Below are positions 42,389-53,218 of a stretch of 64,000 nt of DNA, piece by piece. A program made the translations under genes and the position numbers. The notes under the pieces are model-generated. The model searched no databases. It was given only the letters and a program-made list of their open reading frames with translations, and was not told where the DNA came from. Numbering within the stretch: position 1 is the first letter of the stretch; each line of letters begins with the position of its first letter. Source of the stretch: Haematococcus lacustris (lineage: Eukaryota; Chlorophyta; Chlorophyceae; Chlamydomonadales; Haematococcaceae); the NCBI GenBank assembly GCA_030144725.1, contig JASKMD010000008.1, positions 5,583,056 through 5,647,055 on the forward strand. The letters run 5' to 3'.

Positions 42389-43514
42389 ATGAGATTGACG
42401 AGGGGCGCGTCTGCACCTGTGACCCGCGCAAGCCTCAGCAGCATCAGGAGCATCCGGGCGGCAGGTTGCGCGATGGCTGCACGACCCCCCATCGTGGTGG
42501 TGCGTGGAACTGGCGTCGACGACATCTGGGCTGCAACTGCACGGCACCGAGACTTGGCGTGTTGCGGCAGGTCGGGAGCGTAAATGCAGACCTGGTGCTG
42601 CCCATTGAGCGCTTGCCGCTGCCTGGCGAGACCCTGGCAGCTGCATCACTAGAGACGGTGCCAGGGGGCAAGGCAAGTGGCAACTGTTTGCATGTTGCGC
42701 AATGCGTGTTGCACGTGGACAGCGTCGTTTGTGCCACACCGGCGGGGCTGGACGCAGGGCGCAAACCAGGCAGCCGCGGCAGCGAAGCTGGGATACCCCA
42801 CGTTTTTCGTAGGCAGGTAATTGAAACACGGTCAAGTAGTGACAGCAGAGGCAGGTGCCGCACCCCAAAGCTGCTTTGACATGTTGCATGCACAGCCTGC
42901 ACAGTCCTTCCTTCCTATTTCTAAACCCACGTCGTTGAAGCTTGCTCAACTGCTGACAGTGCTAATTGCAAACCAGTGCCAGTTCTAAAGCCTGGCTGGG
43001 AAAACTCTAACCAAGCTCTTCCGCCAGCCCCTTGACTCCTCCACACTGCAGGTGGGGTGTGATGCCAATGGGGTCATGCTGCGTGAGGCGCTGACAAGCG
43101 CAGGCGTGGACACCACCTTCTTACGCCAGGTGCCCGGCTCCAGCGGCACCGCCCTCATCCTGCTGCAGCAGTCAGGTGTGGCGGCAGGGTGTGCTGCAGC
43201 AGTCATGCTGCTCCGCCTGCCCTGCCTGCTCCCAGCCCCTTGACTACAGGCAGGCATCCCTGCCATGACTCCTTCACTCTCTTTCACTCTTCTTTACTCT
43301 CCTTAACTCCCCAAGAAGCAGCCTGACAATTGCCTGCCTGCCCACCCCAAAATCAACCAACAGAGCAACCACCCCGCCCGGCCGCCAGCATGCTCTGCGC
43401 CCTGCCAGTTGCCTGCCTTGCCCCTTGCTGACTCCCTTGGTGGTGGGCGTGGCACTGGGTGGCAGGCGAGAACAGCATCATCATCGTGGGCGGGGCCAAC
43501 CAGGGCGGCTGGGA
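42389..43514 (+). CDS. ribokinase (PfkB family), 3' part lost in assembly gap
   Basis: Ribokinase phosphorylates ribose to ribose-5-phosphate. Exons: 42389-42499, 42571-42672, 42758-42816, 43052-43175 and 43466 into the gap. The N terminus (MRLTRGASAPVTRASLSS...) looks like an organelle leader. Conserved text: PPIVVVGSVNADLVLPIERL, LPLPGETLA, PGGKGANQAAAAAKLG, FFVGR, VGCDANGVML, SGTALILLQQSGENS and IIIVGGANQGGW. The donor after PGGK is GC-type (AAG|GCAAGT). The join 42816/43052 is one base out of phase by consensus sites, suggesting a base error or a different donor. The catalytic GAGD region should lie downstream and is not in this window. Confidence 0.85.
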
Positions 43515-44014
43515 NNNNNNNNNNNNNNNNNNNNNNNNNNNNNNNNNNNNNNNNNNNNNNNNNNNNNNNNNNNNNNNNNNNNNNNNNNNNNNNNNNNNNN
43601 NNNNNNNNNNNNNNNNNNNNNNNNNNNNNNNNNNNNNNNNNNNNNNNNNNNNNNNNNNNNNNNNNNNNNNNNNNNNNNNNNNNNNNNNNNNNNNNNNNNN
43701 NNNNNNNNNNNNNNNNNNNNNNNNNNNNNNNNNNNNNNNNNNNNNNNNNNNNNNNNNNNNNNNNNNNNNNNNNNNNNNNNNNNNNNNNNNNNNNNNNNNN
43801 NNNNNNNNNNNNNNNNNNNNNNNNNNNNNNNNNNNNNNNNNNNNNNNNNNNNNNNNNNNNNNNNNNNNNNNNNNNNNNNNNNNNNNNNNNNNNNNNNNNN
43901 NNNNNNNNNNNNNNNNNNNNNNNNNNNNNNNNNNNNNNNNNNNNNNNNNNNNNNNNNNNNNNNNNNNNNNNNNNNNNNNNNNNNNNNNNNNNNNNNNNNN
44001 NNNNNNNNNNNNNN
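43515..44014. other. assembly gap (500 N)
   Basis: A run of exactly 500 N. It truncates ribokinase (from the left, +) and the GH3 N-terminal part (from the right, -). Confidence 0.99.
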
Positions 44015-45537
44015 AGGTTGATGTTGGGCTCAAAGTCGTTCAGGGCCCTGAGAAGAGGAGAAAATGGGTCACACAGCGGCGGCGGCAGCGGCAGCGGCGG
44101 TGGCCGCAGTGGCAGTGGCGGCGGCCGGTGGCAGCGGCAGTGATGGTACTAGTTTGCATCAGCCTCGCAAATGCCCAAAACACTATCTGGCTGCTGAGGG
44201 TGGTAGACAGCAGCAGGGCCATGCAAAGGCGGTCACAAAGCACAGCAGGCTCGTTGCTTGCGTATGCAAAGAGTGAGTGAGGTGGGATGATGTCATGGGC
44301 TTGCATGAAAAGTGTGATGGCGCACATGGGGCCCTCGCCTGCAGCGATCGCCTCATTGTAGTATGCCCTCATTTCATCAGAGATGGCTGTGGAAATCTGA
44401 GCAGCAGCAGCAGCAGCAGCAGCAGCACTGCCATGACCATGTTCAGCTGCTGCACCTGGTTGTTGTTGCTGATTTCAGTTTTAACTTCATTGCTTCAACG
44501 TGCCACTGCTGGTTCAACAAGCTCAGACTGGCCTGCTGACACTGAGCAGGGGCTGCTGCTGCTGCTGCTGCTGCTAGTGCTGCTGTTGCAGCTGTTGCAG
44601 CAGGGCAGCGGCAGCGCCTTGCAGTGCAGGTGAGGAGCAGGGTAATCTGGCAGCAGGTCAAGCAGGCCTGCCCACCACATGATGCAGCACTCACAACCCA
44701 CCTGATTTGCCTGGTTGGCATCACTCCACAGGGCTCACCTCCCCACCCCTCCCCTCCTCTCCCACCCCACCCCACCCCTCCTCTCCCACCCCTCCCCTCC
44801 CACCCCCTCCCACCACTCCCACCACTCCCCTCCCTCTCATCCCTGCCTGCCTGCTGACCCTCAACACCCAATTACCCGGCAGCAACAGGCACCTCAGCTA
44901 CAGGCTATGCCGTTAGTCATTGTTTGTTGCTGGCTAAATGTTGATCAGTTCTTGGTTGGTTGCTGTTAGTTAACCCCGCTAAGCCGTAAGCCAGGTATGG
45001 CAGCCATGCATTGGGACCCTCTTCAGTGTACTGCAGGCTACTACTAGGGCAGGCAGTTGTTGGCCAAGCAGGCCAGGGGGTGTGAGGCAGGTGGGCTGGG
45101 GGCCTTGGCAGCGCTGAGTCAGGCAGGCACCTTGAGCATGAGGTGGGTGTTAAAGGTGGCCCCGAGGGCGAGCGGGGTGGGGAACATGGTGCCGCCTGGC
45201 TGCTGCAGAGAAGTGTAGCCGTGGCAACCCTCTGCAGGCAGGCGGCAGGCCACATGGCAGGCGGCAGGTAGCAAGCGGCAGGTAGCAGGCGGCGGGCGGT
45301 AGGTAGCAGGTAGCAGATAGCAGGCAGCAGGCGGCAGGCAGCAGGCGCTTGTCTCCTCCCTCCTGTTGTTCAGGTCTAGGGACGCATGACGCTGAGTTGG
45401 TAGCAGTGCCATGCTCAACAACAACCATGTCATGATCACAGTGACTGGCTAGCCCCCTCAAGCCCACCTGACCAGAAGTTGAAGGCTGGGACATGCAAGC
45501 GAGGGATGGCTGGGGCGTCATGATACAACTGAGGTCC
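44015..45537 (-). CDS. glycoside hydrolase family 3, N-terminal part
   Basis: Exons on the minus strand: 45537-45468 (GPQLYHDAPAIPRLHVPAF, FWS), 45231-45131 (EGCHGYTS ... GGTMFPTPLALGATFN), 44396-44326 (ISTAISDEMRAYYNEAIAAG) and 44047 into the gap (ALNDFEPNINL). Joined in phase they give the standard start of a GH3 beta-xylosidase domain (IPRL...WSEG.HG ... TMFPxPLALGATFN ... EMRAYYN ... PNINL). The next expected words (RDPRWGRGQETPGEDP) would be in the gap. The piece ends where the GH3 gene at 17.3-25.2 kb is missing sequence, on the same strand. The true start codon and any signal peptide upstream of 45537 are not resolved. Confidence 0.85.
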
Positions 45538-46331
45538 CTGCACACCATCACAGTGGCACTGGTCAGCCTCCCCCACTCTTCCCCTGCCAATTACAGCCAG
45601 GCAAGAACAGCTGAGTGCTTCTGTGCAGTGCTTGGCAGGCAGCTCTGCTGCTCTTTCCTCCCCACTATGGGCACGCCACGGTGCACGACCCCGGTGCTGC
45701 ACCGATGCTACGACACACGCCACTGAAGGTCCGCGCAGGGACGGGAGCAGGACAATGCACCGCGTCAAAGTCAGGTCCTTGGGTAAGGGTCGATGCTGCA
45801 GCGTGGCCAGATCATCGCGCGCTGGTGCTGCTGCAAGCTCGTGCCTTCTCTGCAAGCGTCATTCGACGCAGCAGTCGCTCCGCGCGATGGGAGCAGCTGG
45901 TGCCATCAGCGTCAGCACCAGCCAGCACCACCAACAGCAGCAGCGCCAGCGCCATTGACGACACTAAAGCAGCTCGTTGTGCGGGCGCGGGTGCGGGGAC
46001 AGGGCCAAAAGTTCCACCAGAGATTGGACATTAAACCCTAACTGCCAATAGGTTGGCGAGAGATGCTGTCGACCTGCCTCCTCTTGCTGCTGCCCACACT
46101 GCTTTTGTCGCTGCTGCCGTTGCCGCTCACACTGCTGATGCTCTCGATGCTGATGCTCACGCTGCTCACGCTGCTCACGCTGCTGATCCTCCCGTTGAAG
46201 CTGATGCCGCGAACACCCGTTGACCCTACCCTTGGCCAGCTGCTACTTGGCCAGCTGCTACTGTTGCTGCCTCTGTTGCTGCTGCTATACCTGACCATAC
46301 ACATGTGTGCCACTGTGTCTTGCTATTGTGC

Positions 46332-47083
46332 CTGCAGGTCAACAAGCAGGCAAAGAAGCGGTGACCGGACCGCATCCTGGCTCTGGCCTATGGGGCAGCT
46401 GGCTTCAGCGGCAGCGGCACCATTGGCTGCAGGGGTGTCCCTGTCAGCCAGATGCTCTAGGAGGCAGTGAAGCAGGGCAGGGCGTGTGGTGCTTGTGGAT
46501 GAGTTCCGCACCAGCCGGGTCAGCTCAGCCGACAACACTCCCAGCGTGACCCTCCCTGACACGCCGCCTGAGTCCTTCAGGTGAGGGGGTTGAGGAGAGG
46601 GTCAAGGTCAGGGGTTGGCAGTGTTGGGAGGTGGTGGAGTCAAGATAACTAGGTAGGGTCAAGATGAGACATCTTACAAATGTGCATTGCCCCATGTGTC
46701 CATGCAGGTGGCTGCGGCCAGTGACAAGCATGGCAAAGCGATCCCAAGTCCAGGGCCCGATGTGTTCAACAAGCATCAACAACATCACGAGGTAAGCACA
46801 GACCCAGTTCTACAATGTGCATGACATGAGCATATCCCACATGACATGACACATGAATTGACGTCATGCATCTTCCAGTGCCATGTGCAGGTTCTATGAC
46901 CGGGACGTGTCTGCCGCGCTGAACATTCGCCGCTGTGCAATCGGCCCAGGGCCACGTCCTACTGAGCTGTGCTATTGGACTAACCGCCCAGCCATGCCAA
47001 AGTCAGGCCAGCCAGGCCAGGATTGGGTGATCATACCCGACAAGCCCCTGTTGCGCAAGTGGCAGCGCCGGATCCAGCGGTAG
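46332..47083 (+). pseudogene. family-2 Fanzor-like nuclease, decayed
   Basis: Exons 46487-46580 (VVLVDEFRTSRVSSADNTP ... ESFR), 46708-46791 (WLRPVTSMAKRSQVQGPM, CSTS) and 46891-47083 (FYDRDVSAALNIRR ... LLRKWQRRIQR, TAG) join in phase. A preceding exon from 46332 (RILALAYGAAGFSGSGTIG) has an in-frame TGA and TAG and a frame change before VVLVDE, so the copy is probably dead. The order (AYGAAxFSGSG, VDEFRTS, DRDxSAALNI) is that of Fanzor proteins. As in family 1, the zinc-finger cysteines after RTS are SS and the later pair is CSTS. Confidence 0.75.
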
Positions 47084-47310
47084 CCAACTACAACTCAAGA
47101 CCATCCCAACATAACAAAACAATGAACCCCTAACAAATGAAATATGTGTGGCACAGGCACTGGCACATGCACAGGCACACACACCAGGATGGCTTAGTTG
47201 AAGTGGGCACTAGGCACACTATCGGTAGACTCTGCAATGATGCGCTCGCAGCCTGTGTTTGATTACATTTGGTGTAGCATGAGGGCTGTAGGGTTTAGGA
47301 GTTAAGCGTA
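47084..47310 (+). ncRNA. family-2 Fanzor 3' tail, possible guide-RNA region
   Basis: Directly follows the stop codon. It is related to the tails at 8560-8800 and 16735-16880 and ends GCATGAGGGCTGTAGGG. Position relative to the ORF is right for an omegaRNA, but no strong hairpin was identified by eye. Confidence 0.3.
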
Positions 47311-47890
47311 CTCTTACCCCAGCCCTACCCTGACCCCGCTTCCCGGCAACTACCCAACGTCCCGGCAATAATACAAAAGCGTGGTCAACGGCGGGTCAAT
47401 GATGCGAGTATTGCAAACATCGAATCGGTCTTGCATGTTGCGTTTGTCAAGTTCATCCCTAGCTAACAAAGCTTGTTCGGAGCTTACAGCTTAAAGTTTA
47501 CATGCCGGATTGGCATTAGTGAACTCACATGCCAGCCTAACACCTTGTAAACTAGGCCACGTGTTAGCCACACCAACGACTTCTGGAGATTTTGCGCAGT
47601 ACGCGCTGGCAGATGTTGCCTGCTAGCCGCGGTTGGAAGGCGGTGCAGATCAGCGACATATCCACTCCGAGCACACCCGAGTTATAGATTATTCATGGTT
47701 TTGATAATAAACATACAAGTCGGTTTTGCCGCTGCAGGTGCTGTTGCGCATGGCTCTTCCAGAAGCTCCTCAACGGCCTGCTGGGAAACAGCCTCTGCGA
47801 GCAGGCCATTTGAGACTTCACTTTCTGGGCAATGGCCGGCTTGAGCTTACACATGCGTGATGCCACTATACCACGTGACCGACACAGGGT
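47311..47890. other. intergenic, nothing recognised
   Basis: Short ORFs only. The minus-strand ORF at 47693-47947 partly overlaps the duplicated block that begins at 47891. Confidence 0.4.
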
Positions 47891-48829
47891 ATCCAGGGAC
47901 ACAACAGGTGACACTACATGAAGACGTACACAAGGCTTGTCAAGCACTCGCTATCACAAGCATGCATCACTAGTACCGTTCTAGTACTCATGCGTCCACA
48001 CTACGCCCATCTCCACCCTTACGCGCACTGCACCCCTTCACACATGACTGTATGACCCACTGACACCTAACAACTTGTCACAACAAGCTATTAGGCCAGA
48101 GTGCCAGGCTCAGTCAGCATGAAAGCCCCACTCCACACACAACACTTCCGTCCCAGTTCCTCTCCGTTTACTTCTGCTCCGCTGCCACCACACATGACTA
48201 TGCTACAAGACCATCTGGCCCTGGGCAAACATGCCAAACCAGAGGCTGTTGCTCCTGAGCAATGGTCCCACACCCCATGCCCATCACAGTCCATGTGCAA
48301 TTTGCAGCCATGATGCCATGCAGAAGTACACTGCCCCGCATCCATACAGCACCATACACATGGCTTGCCTACAGCTCCTGCCCTAATACATCAAAACTGT
48401 CCCGCAAGCTGAGCTGATGATGCAGTGCACGCAGTTTCATGTCGGAGAAGCACACCACTAAGTATGTGCAAGCTGTGGGTGGGCTAGCATCCAAGGAATG
48501 CTAGCCGCATGGCATGCAGACACCATGGCCTGAGCCACTGAATGTGCCTAGCTGCAGCCAGTCTGCATGCACATGGCCAAAACAGTTCCCAAGACCCCCT
48601 GCTAACCTATAGCATGCACATTAGATGCACATGCAGGCACGGTCAACAAAGCTATTTGCACTGCAGCAAGCATCCCCCTTGTGGTGTGCAGAAACACAGC
48701 AGGGCTTGCCACTAATGCACCTCTTGTTCTGTGGCCAACCAATGATAACAGCCTAGATACCTGTAATGCCAGCCATGTGCTTGCATTCAAGATGTTTGGG
48801 ACAGTGATGCAGGTGCACATTGCCACAGG
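47891..48829. repeat. 0.94-kb direct duplication, copy 1 (pair with 63067-64000)
   Basis: Over its whole length the two copies differ by scattered substitutions and small indels (for example TGCAGGCACG versus TGAGGCACG). Indels break the reading frames differently, so it is unlikely to be coding. The second copy runs off the window end. Confidence 0.95.
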
Positions 48830-49029
48830 CATGTTGAACTCAAGTCATGCACTTGATATGTGGGCCCTCTACTTATTATAGTGCGCAATACCCACAGCGC
48901 TGACTGTGAGCACAAGCACTGATGTGAAAAGTACAGGCATACACTCCTGGCGGAGCAGGCAAACGTGCAAGCTGTACAGAGAGTGTGTGTGTGGGGAGGG
49001 GGGATGGTAAGCCAGATTGGTGAGGCGCC

Positions 49030-49476
49030 TCACATGGCAGCGACTGAGACCACCCTGTTGGCACGGAGCAGGAGGCTTGAAGTTGGCATTGGGAGGGCTT
49101 CCGGCTTGGGAGAGCTGAACATGGCTGGGCAAGCAAAGTGGGAGCCTGCAGTGGCAGCAGCTCTGGTAGCGGACACTGGAGGCGTAGCCAAAGGTGCAAT
49201 GCTGAGCGATGGCTCGGTGCGCGGCATGCGTTGAACGTTCACATACAAGCCCTTGACGGGGCTGGGAGTGGGACCAGGTGTTGTAGAGCAGCGCTGCTTG
49301 CGTCCGTTGCTTGGCAGGTGCTGGGACGGCGCGTCAGGGCGAGCTGGGTTTGGAGGGCTAGGCCTGCGCTTCGATGCTTTCTTGATGACAATCTCTAGGC
49401 TGGCGAAACCGTGCGAAGTTGAAGGAGACCTGGCCAGAGGACGAGGCAACCAAGCTAAACGGTGAATAAATCCCAT
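49030..49476 (-). CDS. small Pro/Ser-rich protein with a PNRC-like motif
   Basis: A 148-aa ORF from a real ATG, intronless as read. The N terminus (MGFIHRLAWLPRPLARS) is basic and hydrophobic; the middle is Pro/Ser/Arg-rich; near residues 112-134 is FACPAMFSSPKPEALPMPTS. This fits the F-x2-SP-x-P-x2-LP-x-P pattern of PNRC proteins, which recruit decapping factors or nuclear receptors. Function is inferred from that motif only, and an intron could be hidden in the Pro-rich part. Confidence 0.45.
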   Translation of the reverse strand: MGFIHRLAWLPRPLARSPSTSHGFASLEIVIKKASKRRPSPPNPARPDAPSQHLPSNGRKQRCSTTPGPTPSPVKGLYVNVQRMPRTEPSLSIAPLATPPVSATRAAATAGSHFACPAMFSSPKPEALPMPTSSLLLRANRVVSVAAM

Positions 49477-50490
49477 TGCCTAGCCAGCGGAATTCCAGTC
49501 CAGGTTAGCTACCGAATGTCTCACCTGGTGCTTGCGACGCTGCTAGGCGTTGCGTTGGTTTCGAAGTATGGCTGCACAGCAAGCACGAAGCTTCGCTCTT
49601 GATATCTAGGACGTGTACGTTTGCGCTAACGAGTAACGACGTGCCTCAAGGCTGCAGGTGGCCTCACCTGCAGTTCTCGCTCTGTAACTTTTCCTAGCTG
49701 GGGCTTTGCTGCACAGGCTGCGACCAGGGCGTCCAGCAGGCCTTCAGCATCCCCGCGGAACTGCGGGGCAGCGGTGACGAGCTTTTACATATGGCCACCC
49801 TAGCGAACTACCAGCTGCCACAGACTGCTGAGATGCAGTCTGCCCGTCGTTGTGCTCACCATGGCGGGCACGGAGGAGGACATTCGCGGTCCCAGATCTC
49901 GCAACTAAGGTAGGAGCTTGAAATGGGCCGGAGGACAGGATTGGCAACACAGGAGGCAATAGCTTAGGCAGAGTGCCGGCGCAAACGATATAGCATGCTG
50001 CGGTGTGAAGTGAGATGAGTGATAGGTTCACGTTCGCAAGGTGGCAGCGTACATCGGAGTGGGGGCGCTCACCAGGAAATTTAGAGAGACGTTCATAGCT
50101 AGCGAGTTCGTGTCACAATACTTTCGGGGATCCGGCGCAGAATCCGGCCCAGGGTCCGGTCCCGGTCTTGCGCTTTACATTCCACAGCGGCGGGAAGATA
50201 GCACCCTCCAATATGTGAGCAGCCAGCAGCCCGTCGTCGCACTTCCAAGGCTCACAGCGGCATCAGCGCCGCCAAGAAGCAGACCCGGGCAGGATGGCAA
50301 CAACAAGGAGCACGAAGCCACCTTAGCCAAGGCTAGCCCCAAAGGCACCAGCTGGAAAACCTACAAGGAACACCGAAGGAAAGTTTACTGAAGGAAAGTA
50401 AAAAAGACTACGCCCTCGCCGAAGGGAAGTTGGCGCCTTGGGCCTTGCGGTCACATTGCAATCCAACCCGCCAGAGTAGTTCTCTTACTT
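49477..50490. other. unassigned region
   Basis: A plus-strand open frame at 50041-50391 (ALTRKFRETFIASEFVSQYF ... KTYKEHRRKVY) has no ATG in frame and no recognised domain. A minus-strand ORF at 49744-50031 is also unsupported. Confidence 0.35.
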
Positions 50491-50494
50491 CGTC

Positions 50495-50575
50495 AGGTGG
50501 GGTCCAACCGTGACCTTTCACTCGTTGCGGAATCCCCCATTACCAACTGAGCCACCAACCCCACGACGGGGACGC
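50495..50575 (-). other. tRNA-derived SINE head
   Basis: On the minus strand, box A TGGCTCAGTTGG (50543-50554) is a perfect match to TRGCNNARYNGG, and a B-box-like GGTTGGACCCC follows (50499-50509), with a tRNA-like GGGGTTGGTGGCTCAG start. The T-arm is imperfect, so it is a SINE head or tRNA relic and not a functional tRNA. Confidence 0.55.
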
Positions 50576-50589
50576 AACATCTGAAGGCT

Positions 50590-51037
50590 ATGCCCCGTTT
50601 AGCTCAGGCTCGGGCTCAGGCTGTAAGTTTGGGGGCAGGGGCCAGCAGTGGAACTGTGTTGCGGGCCTCAGTCACCACTGCCACCTACCAGGCGCAGGAT
50701 GCAGAGGCGTCGGTGGGCTCTGCAAGCAAAGCCATAGCCAGGCAGGTTGCTGGACAGGGACTGCGATTGGGGAGAGCAGGTGGCGCCCACTGGAGCTGTG
50801 CTGGTGGCCAGAGCAGGCAGCTCTGCCAGCCAAGGGCAGAGAGTACCCTGGTCTGGGGTACAAGCGGCTGCAACACCGCCCACACAAGGCCCAGCAGCAG
50901 CAGGAACAGCAGTCTGCTGAGGCACAGTAGTGGGTGCCCATTTCTTGAGCTGTCATCAGCTTACAATTAGTGCATGCAGGTCATGCCAACTCTAGACTAT
51001 AGCCCTGAGGGTCTGGCAACAGTGTAGGTGGTATACA
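50590..51037 (+). pseudogene. Fanzor remnant, copy I, with RuvC-III deleted
   Basis: GGACAGGGACTGCG is followed directly by ATTGGGGAGAGCAGGTGG. The about 24 nt that encode AALNMQR in other copies are gone. The downstream ORF end and part of the right end (to GTGTAGGTGGTA) are recognisable, but the terminal hairpin is missing. Confidence 0.75.
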
Positions 51038-51039
51038 CT

Positions 51040-53130
51040 CATGCACCATGTCCATGTGCAATGGGTATACGTCACAAAGCACCTGAACACCATCTTGAGT
51101 AGTCCCGCTGATGAATCCTAGTGGTCCCTAGGGGGCTGCCCAGCTGTCGTCATTTCTTTGGGGGTGTGAAAGGGACTACACATATATAGGGCACATGTGG
51201 GCCAGTGGCTGGGCCCAAACCGTGACATAGCAGACCATGCTTTCAAGAAGCATTCTCAAACTTGAGCTCCCGTTGCCGTCAGTCCCATTCAGAGAAGTCT
51301 GAAGAAGCATATGGTGGAGTCCAGCATGCTGTGCGGACAAAGGTGGGCCACCTACGAGTGTTGAGAGACGCTCTGGCCCTGCAGCAGCAGCAGCACTTCC
51401 AGGCATGCCACAACACCAGCCGTTGCATTTGATGACGCGTCCTTAGCTGCTGGTTAGCTGCTGACAGATGAGACCTGCAGGGGAGACCTGCAAGGGAGAC
51501 CTCAGCGGAGACCTCAGCGGAGCCAGGGCAAAGATCCTGGCCTATGGCGCTGTTGACGAGGCGGAGTTGCGCAGGTCAGGTCCGCAAACACAATCCTGAA
51601 TGTGACACTGGCCTGCACCTAATGTTATGCTGTGCAGAGAATGTGGCTTCACCTTCACCAACCAGACCTTCACCACCCAAGTAGCCACAGGAGCACCCCT
51701 GTCAGACCTGGCTGCTTACAACATGGTTATGGGCACTCAACATGTGAGTGGGCATAAATGTCGTACCCTGTGATGCCAGGCCTTGCTGGCTTTGCTCACA
51801 ATGATACAGACTGGGGCAGCAGTATAACGAGAGCATGCATGTGGAGGACAGTGGGGTGTTTTTGACCATGGTGAGAGCCGTCTCTCCATTCCTCCGCCAG
51901 GTCCGCAAGGCTGCCCTGCTGCACATTCCATAGTCACATTCCATAGTCATTTATAGCGATAGCTGTTCGCTGTAAAACTTCTAAAGATCAGTAAGATAGT
52001 ATTCAGGGGTGCGGCCAATGGCGGGGGTGACCATAGTCTTTTGAGCATCATTCACGATGAAGGGTTGCTTACCCTACGCACGCATATCCCTCGGTGTCTG
52101 ACTCTTACCGGAATGCTTCCAGAATATGCTTCCAGGATCTGCATTGCTTCTAGATGGGCCTACCAAGTCCACACAATTGGTGAGGTGGCCGAGCTTGAGG
52201 ACGCCATGAACGAGCGCTTGCAAGCCATGCCACTACCCCAGCTGCAACTGCTCTGCAGAACCCACCGGCAAGGTCCAGGCCACTTTGTCATTATGCTGTC
52301 ACACAAGCCCTACCACTCACCCTCAACGACATAAAGCAGGACCTATGTGAGCTTGCCACTGTTTGAGTCATTGAGGATGAGGTTTGAGACATTTTCTGTC
52401 ATGTGTCCTCTTCCTCCCTTTCCTTCCTCGACTTTTTCAACACCCCACACACTGGCACACATGCGCACCATGTGGGCAGGTGGGCGGTTGGCTACACGTT
52501 CAAGTACAGCAAGGGACGCTCACCAGAGCTGGCAGCTGAGGACTGTGAAGCTGTGAGGCGCAATCCGGCCAGGTTTGCCCGCCCTGTCTGCAGCATGAGG
52601 TCACAACATGCCAGTGAGAGGCTGGGCTGCCGAGGTCGTTCTAGCACCAGTGAGGCGCACCCTGGCTCACTTGACCTCTTGAATGACCGGATTGCACCGT
52701 TGCAGCCTTTCAAGGGCGACTTCATCCAGCTCCACAGGCTGGAATACACTGTGGACGACATCCAACGCACAGGTCAGCGTCAGCACATGTGAGCACGTCA
52801 CCTCTGGCTACTACTCTGACGCTCAACACACTACAATCGTGTATGCATGAACACGCTTGCAGGGCACCGGCTGCACACCCACGCTCAGCATTGGGAGGCC
52901 AGCGACAAGAACACCAAGGAGCTATACAAGCACTTCAGCGATCTAGCCTCAGGTTGCGTCGGGGCGCTTGGGTGCTGCTGCCCAACGCATGGACCAGGTG
53001 GGCTTAGGACCTACCGCACCATGTTCAAGAGTGTGGTGGAGGTCGGTTGTCCCGCCTTGGCTGCCAACGGCGTCAATGTGCAGCTCTCAGAGCGTACTAG
53101 GAGCACGCATGACACTACTCATCACTAGCC
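51040..53130 (+). pseudogene. unassigned coding-like fragments, probably transposon-derived
   Basis: Exon-like pieces include CRECGFTFTNQTFTTQ (about 51640), VAELEDAMNERLQAMPLPQL (about 52190), TFKYSKGRSPELAAEDCEAV (about 52500), LNDRIAPLQPFKGDFIQLH (about 52680) and HWEASDKNTKELYKHFSDLA (about 52890). A block near 51777-51820 and the block 53034-53218 recur inside the large inverted arms. I cannot assign a family. Confidence 0.35.
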
Positions 53131-53218
53131 TGAGCTGAAGCTGTTGCCAACGAAGCTGAAGAACTTCGCTGAGGCGTTTTTGCACGGTGTTTCGCTGCCA
53201 TGGGGCATCACGCTGGTG
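53034..53218 (+). repeat. third copy of an inverted-arm segment
   Basis: Same orientation as 59897-60084 and inverted relative to 54190-54377. It ends CACGCTGGTGCAG exactly where Fanzor copy E begins. Confidence 0.9.

Noticed and set aside
45623..46313. Ala/Asp/His-rich and Ser/Val-rich ORFs upstream of the family-2 Fanzor
   Set aside because: Low complexity, interrupted by stops in the frame that would join the Fanzor exons, no motif.
50495..50575. Functional tRNA gene
   Set aside because: The A box is perfect, but the T-arm is mismatched and no acceptor stem could be paired.
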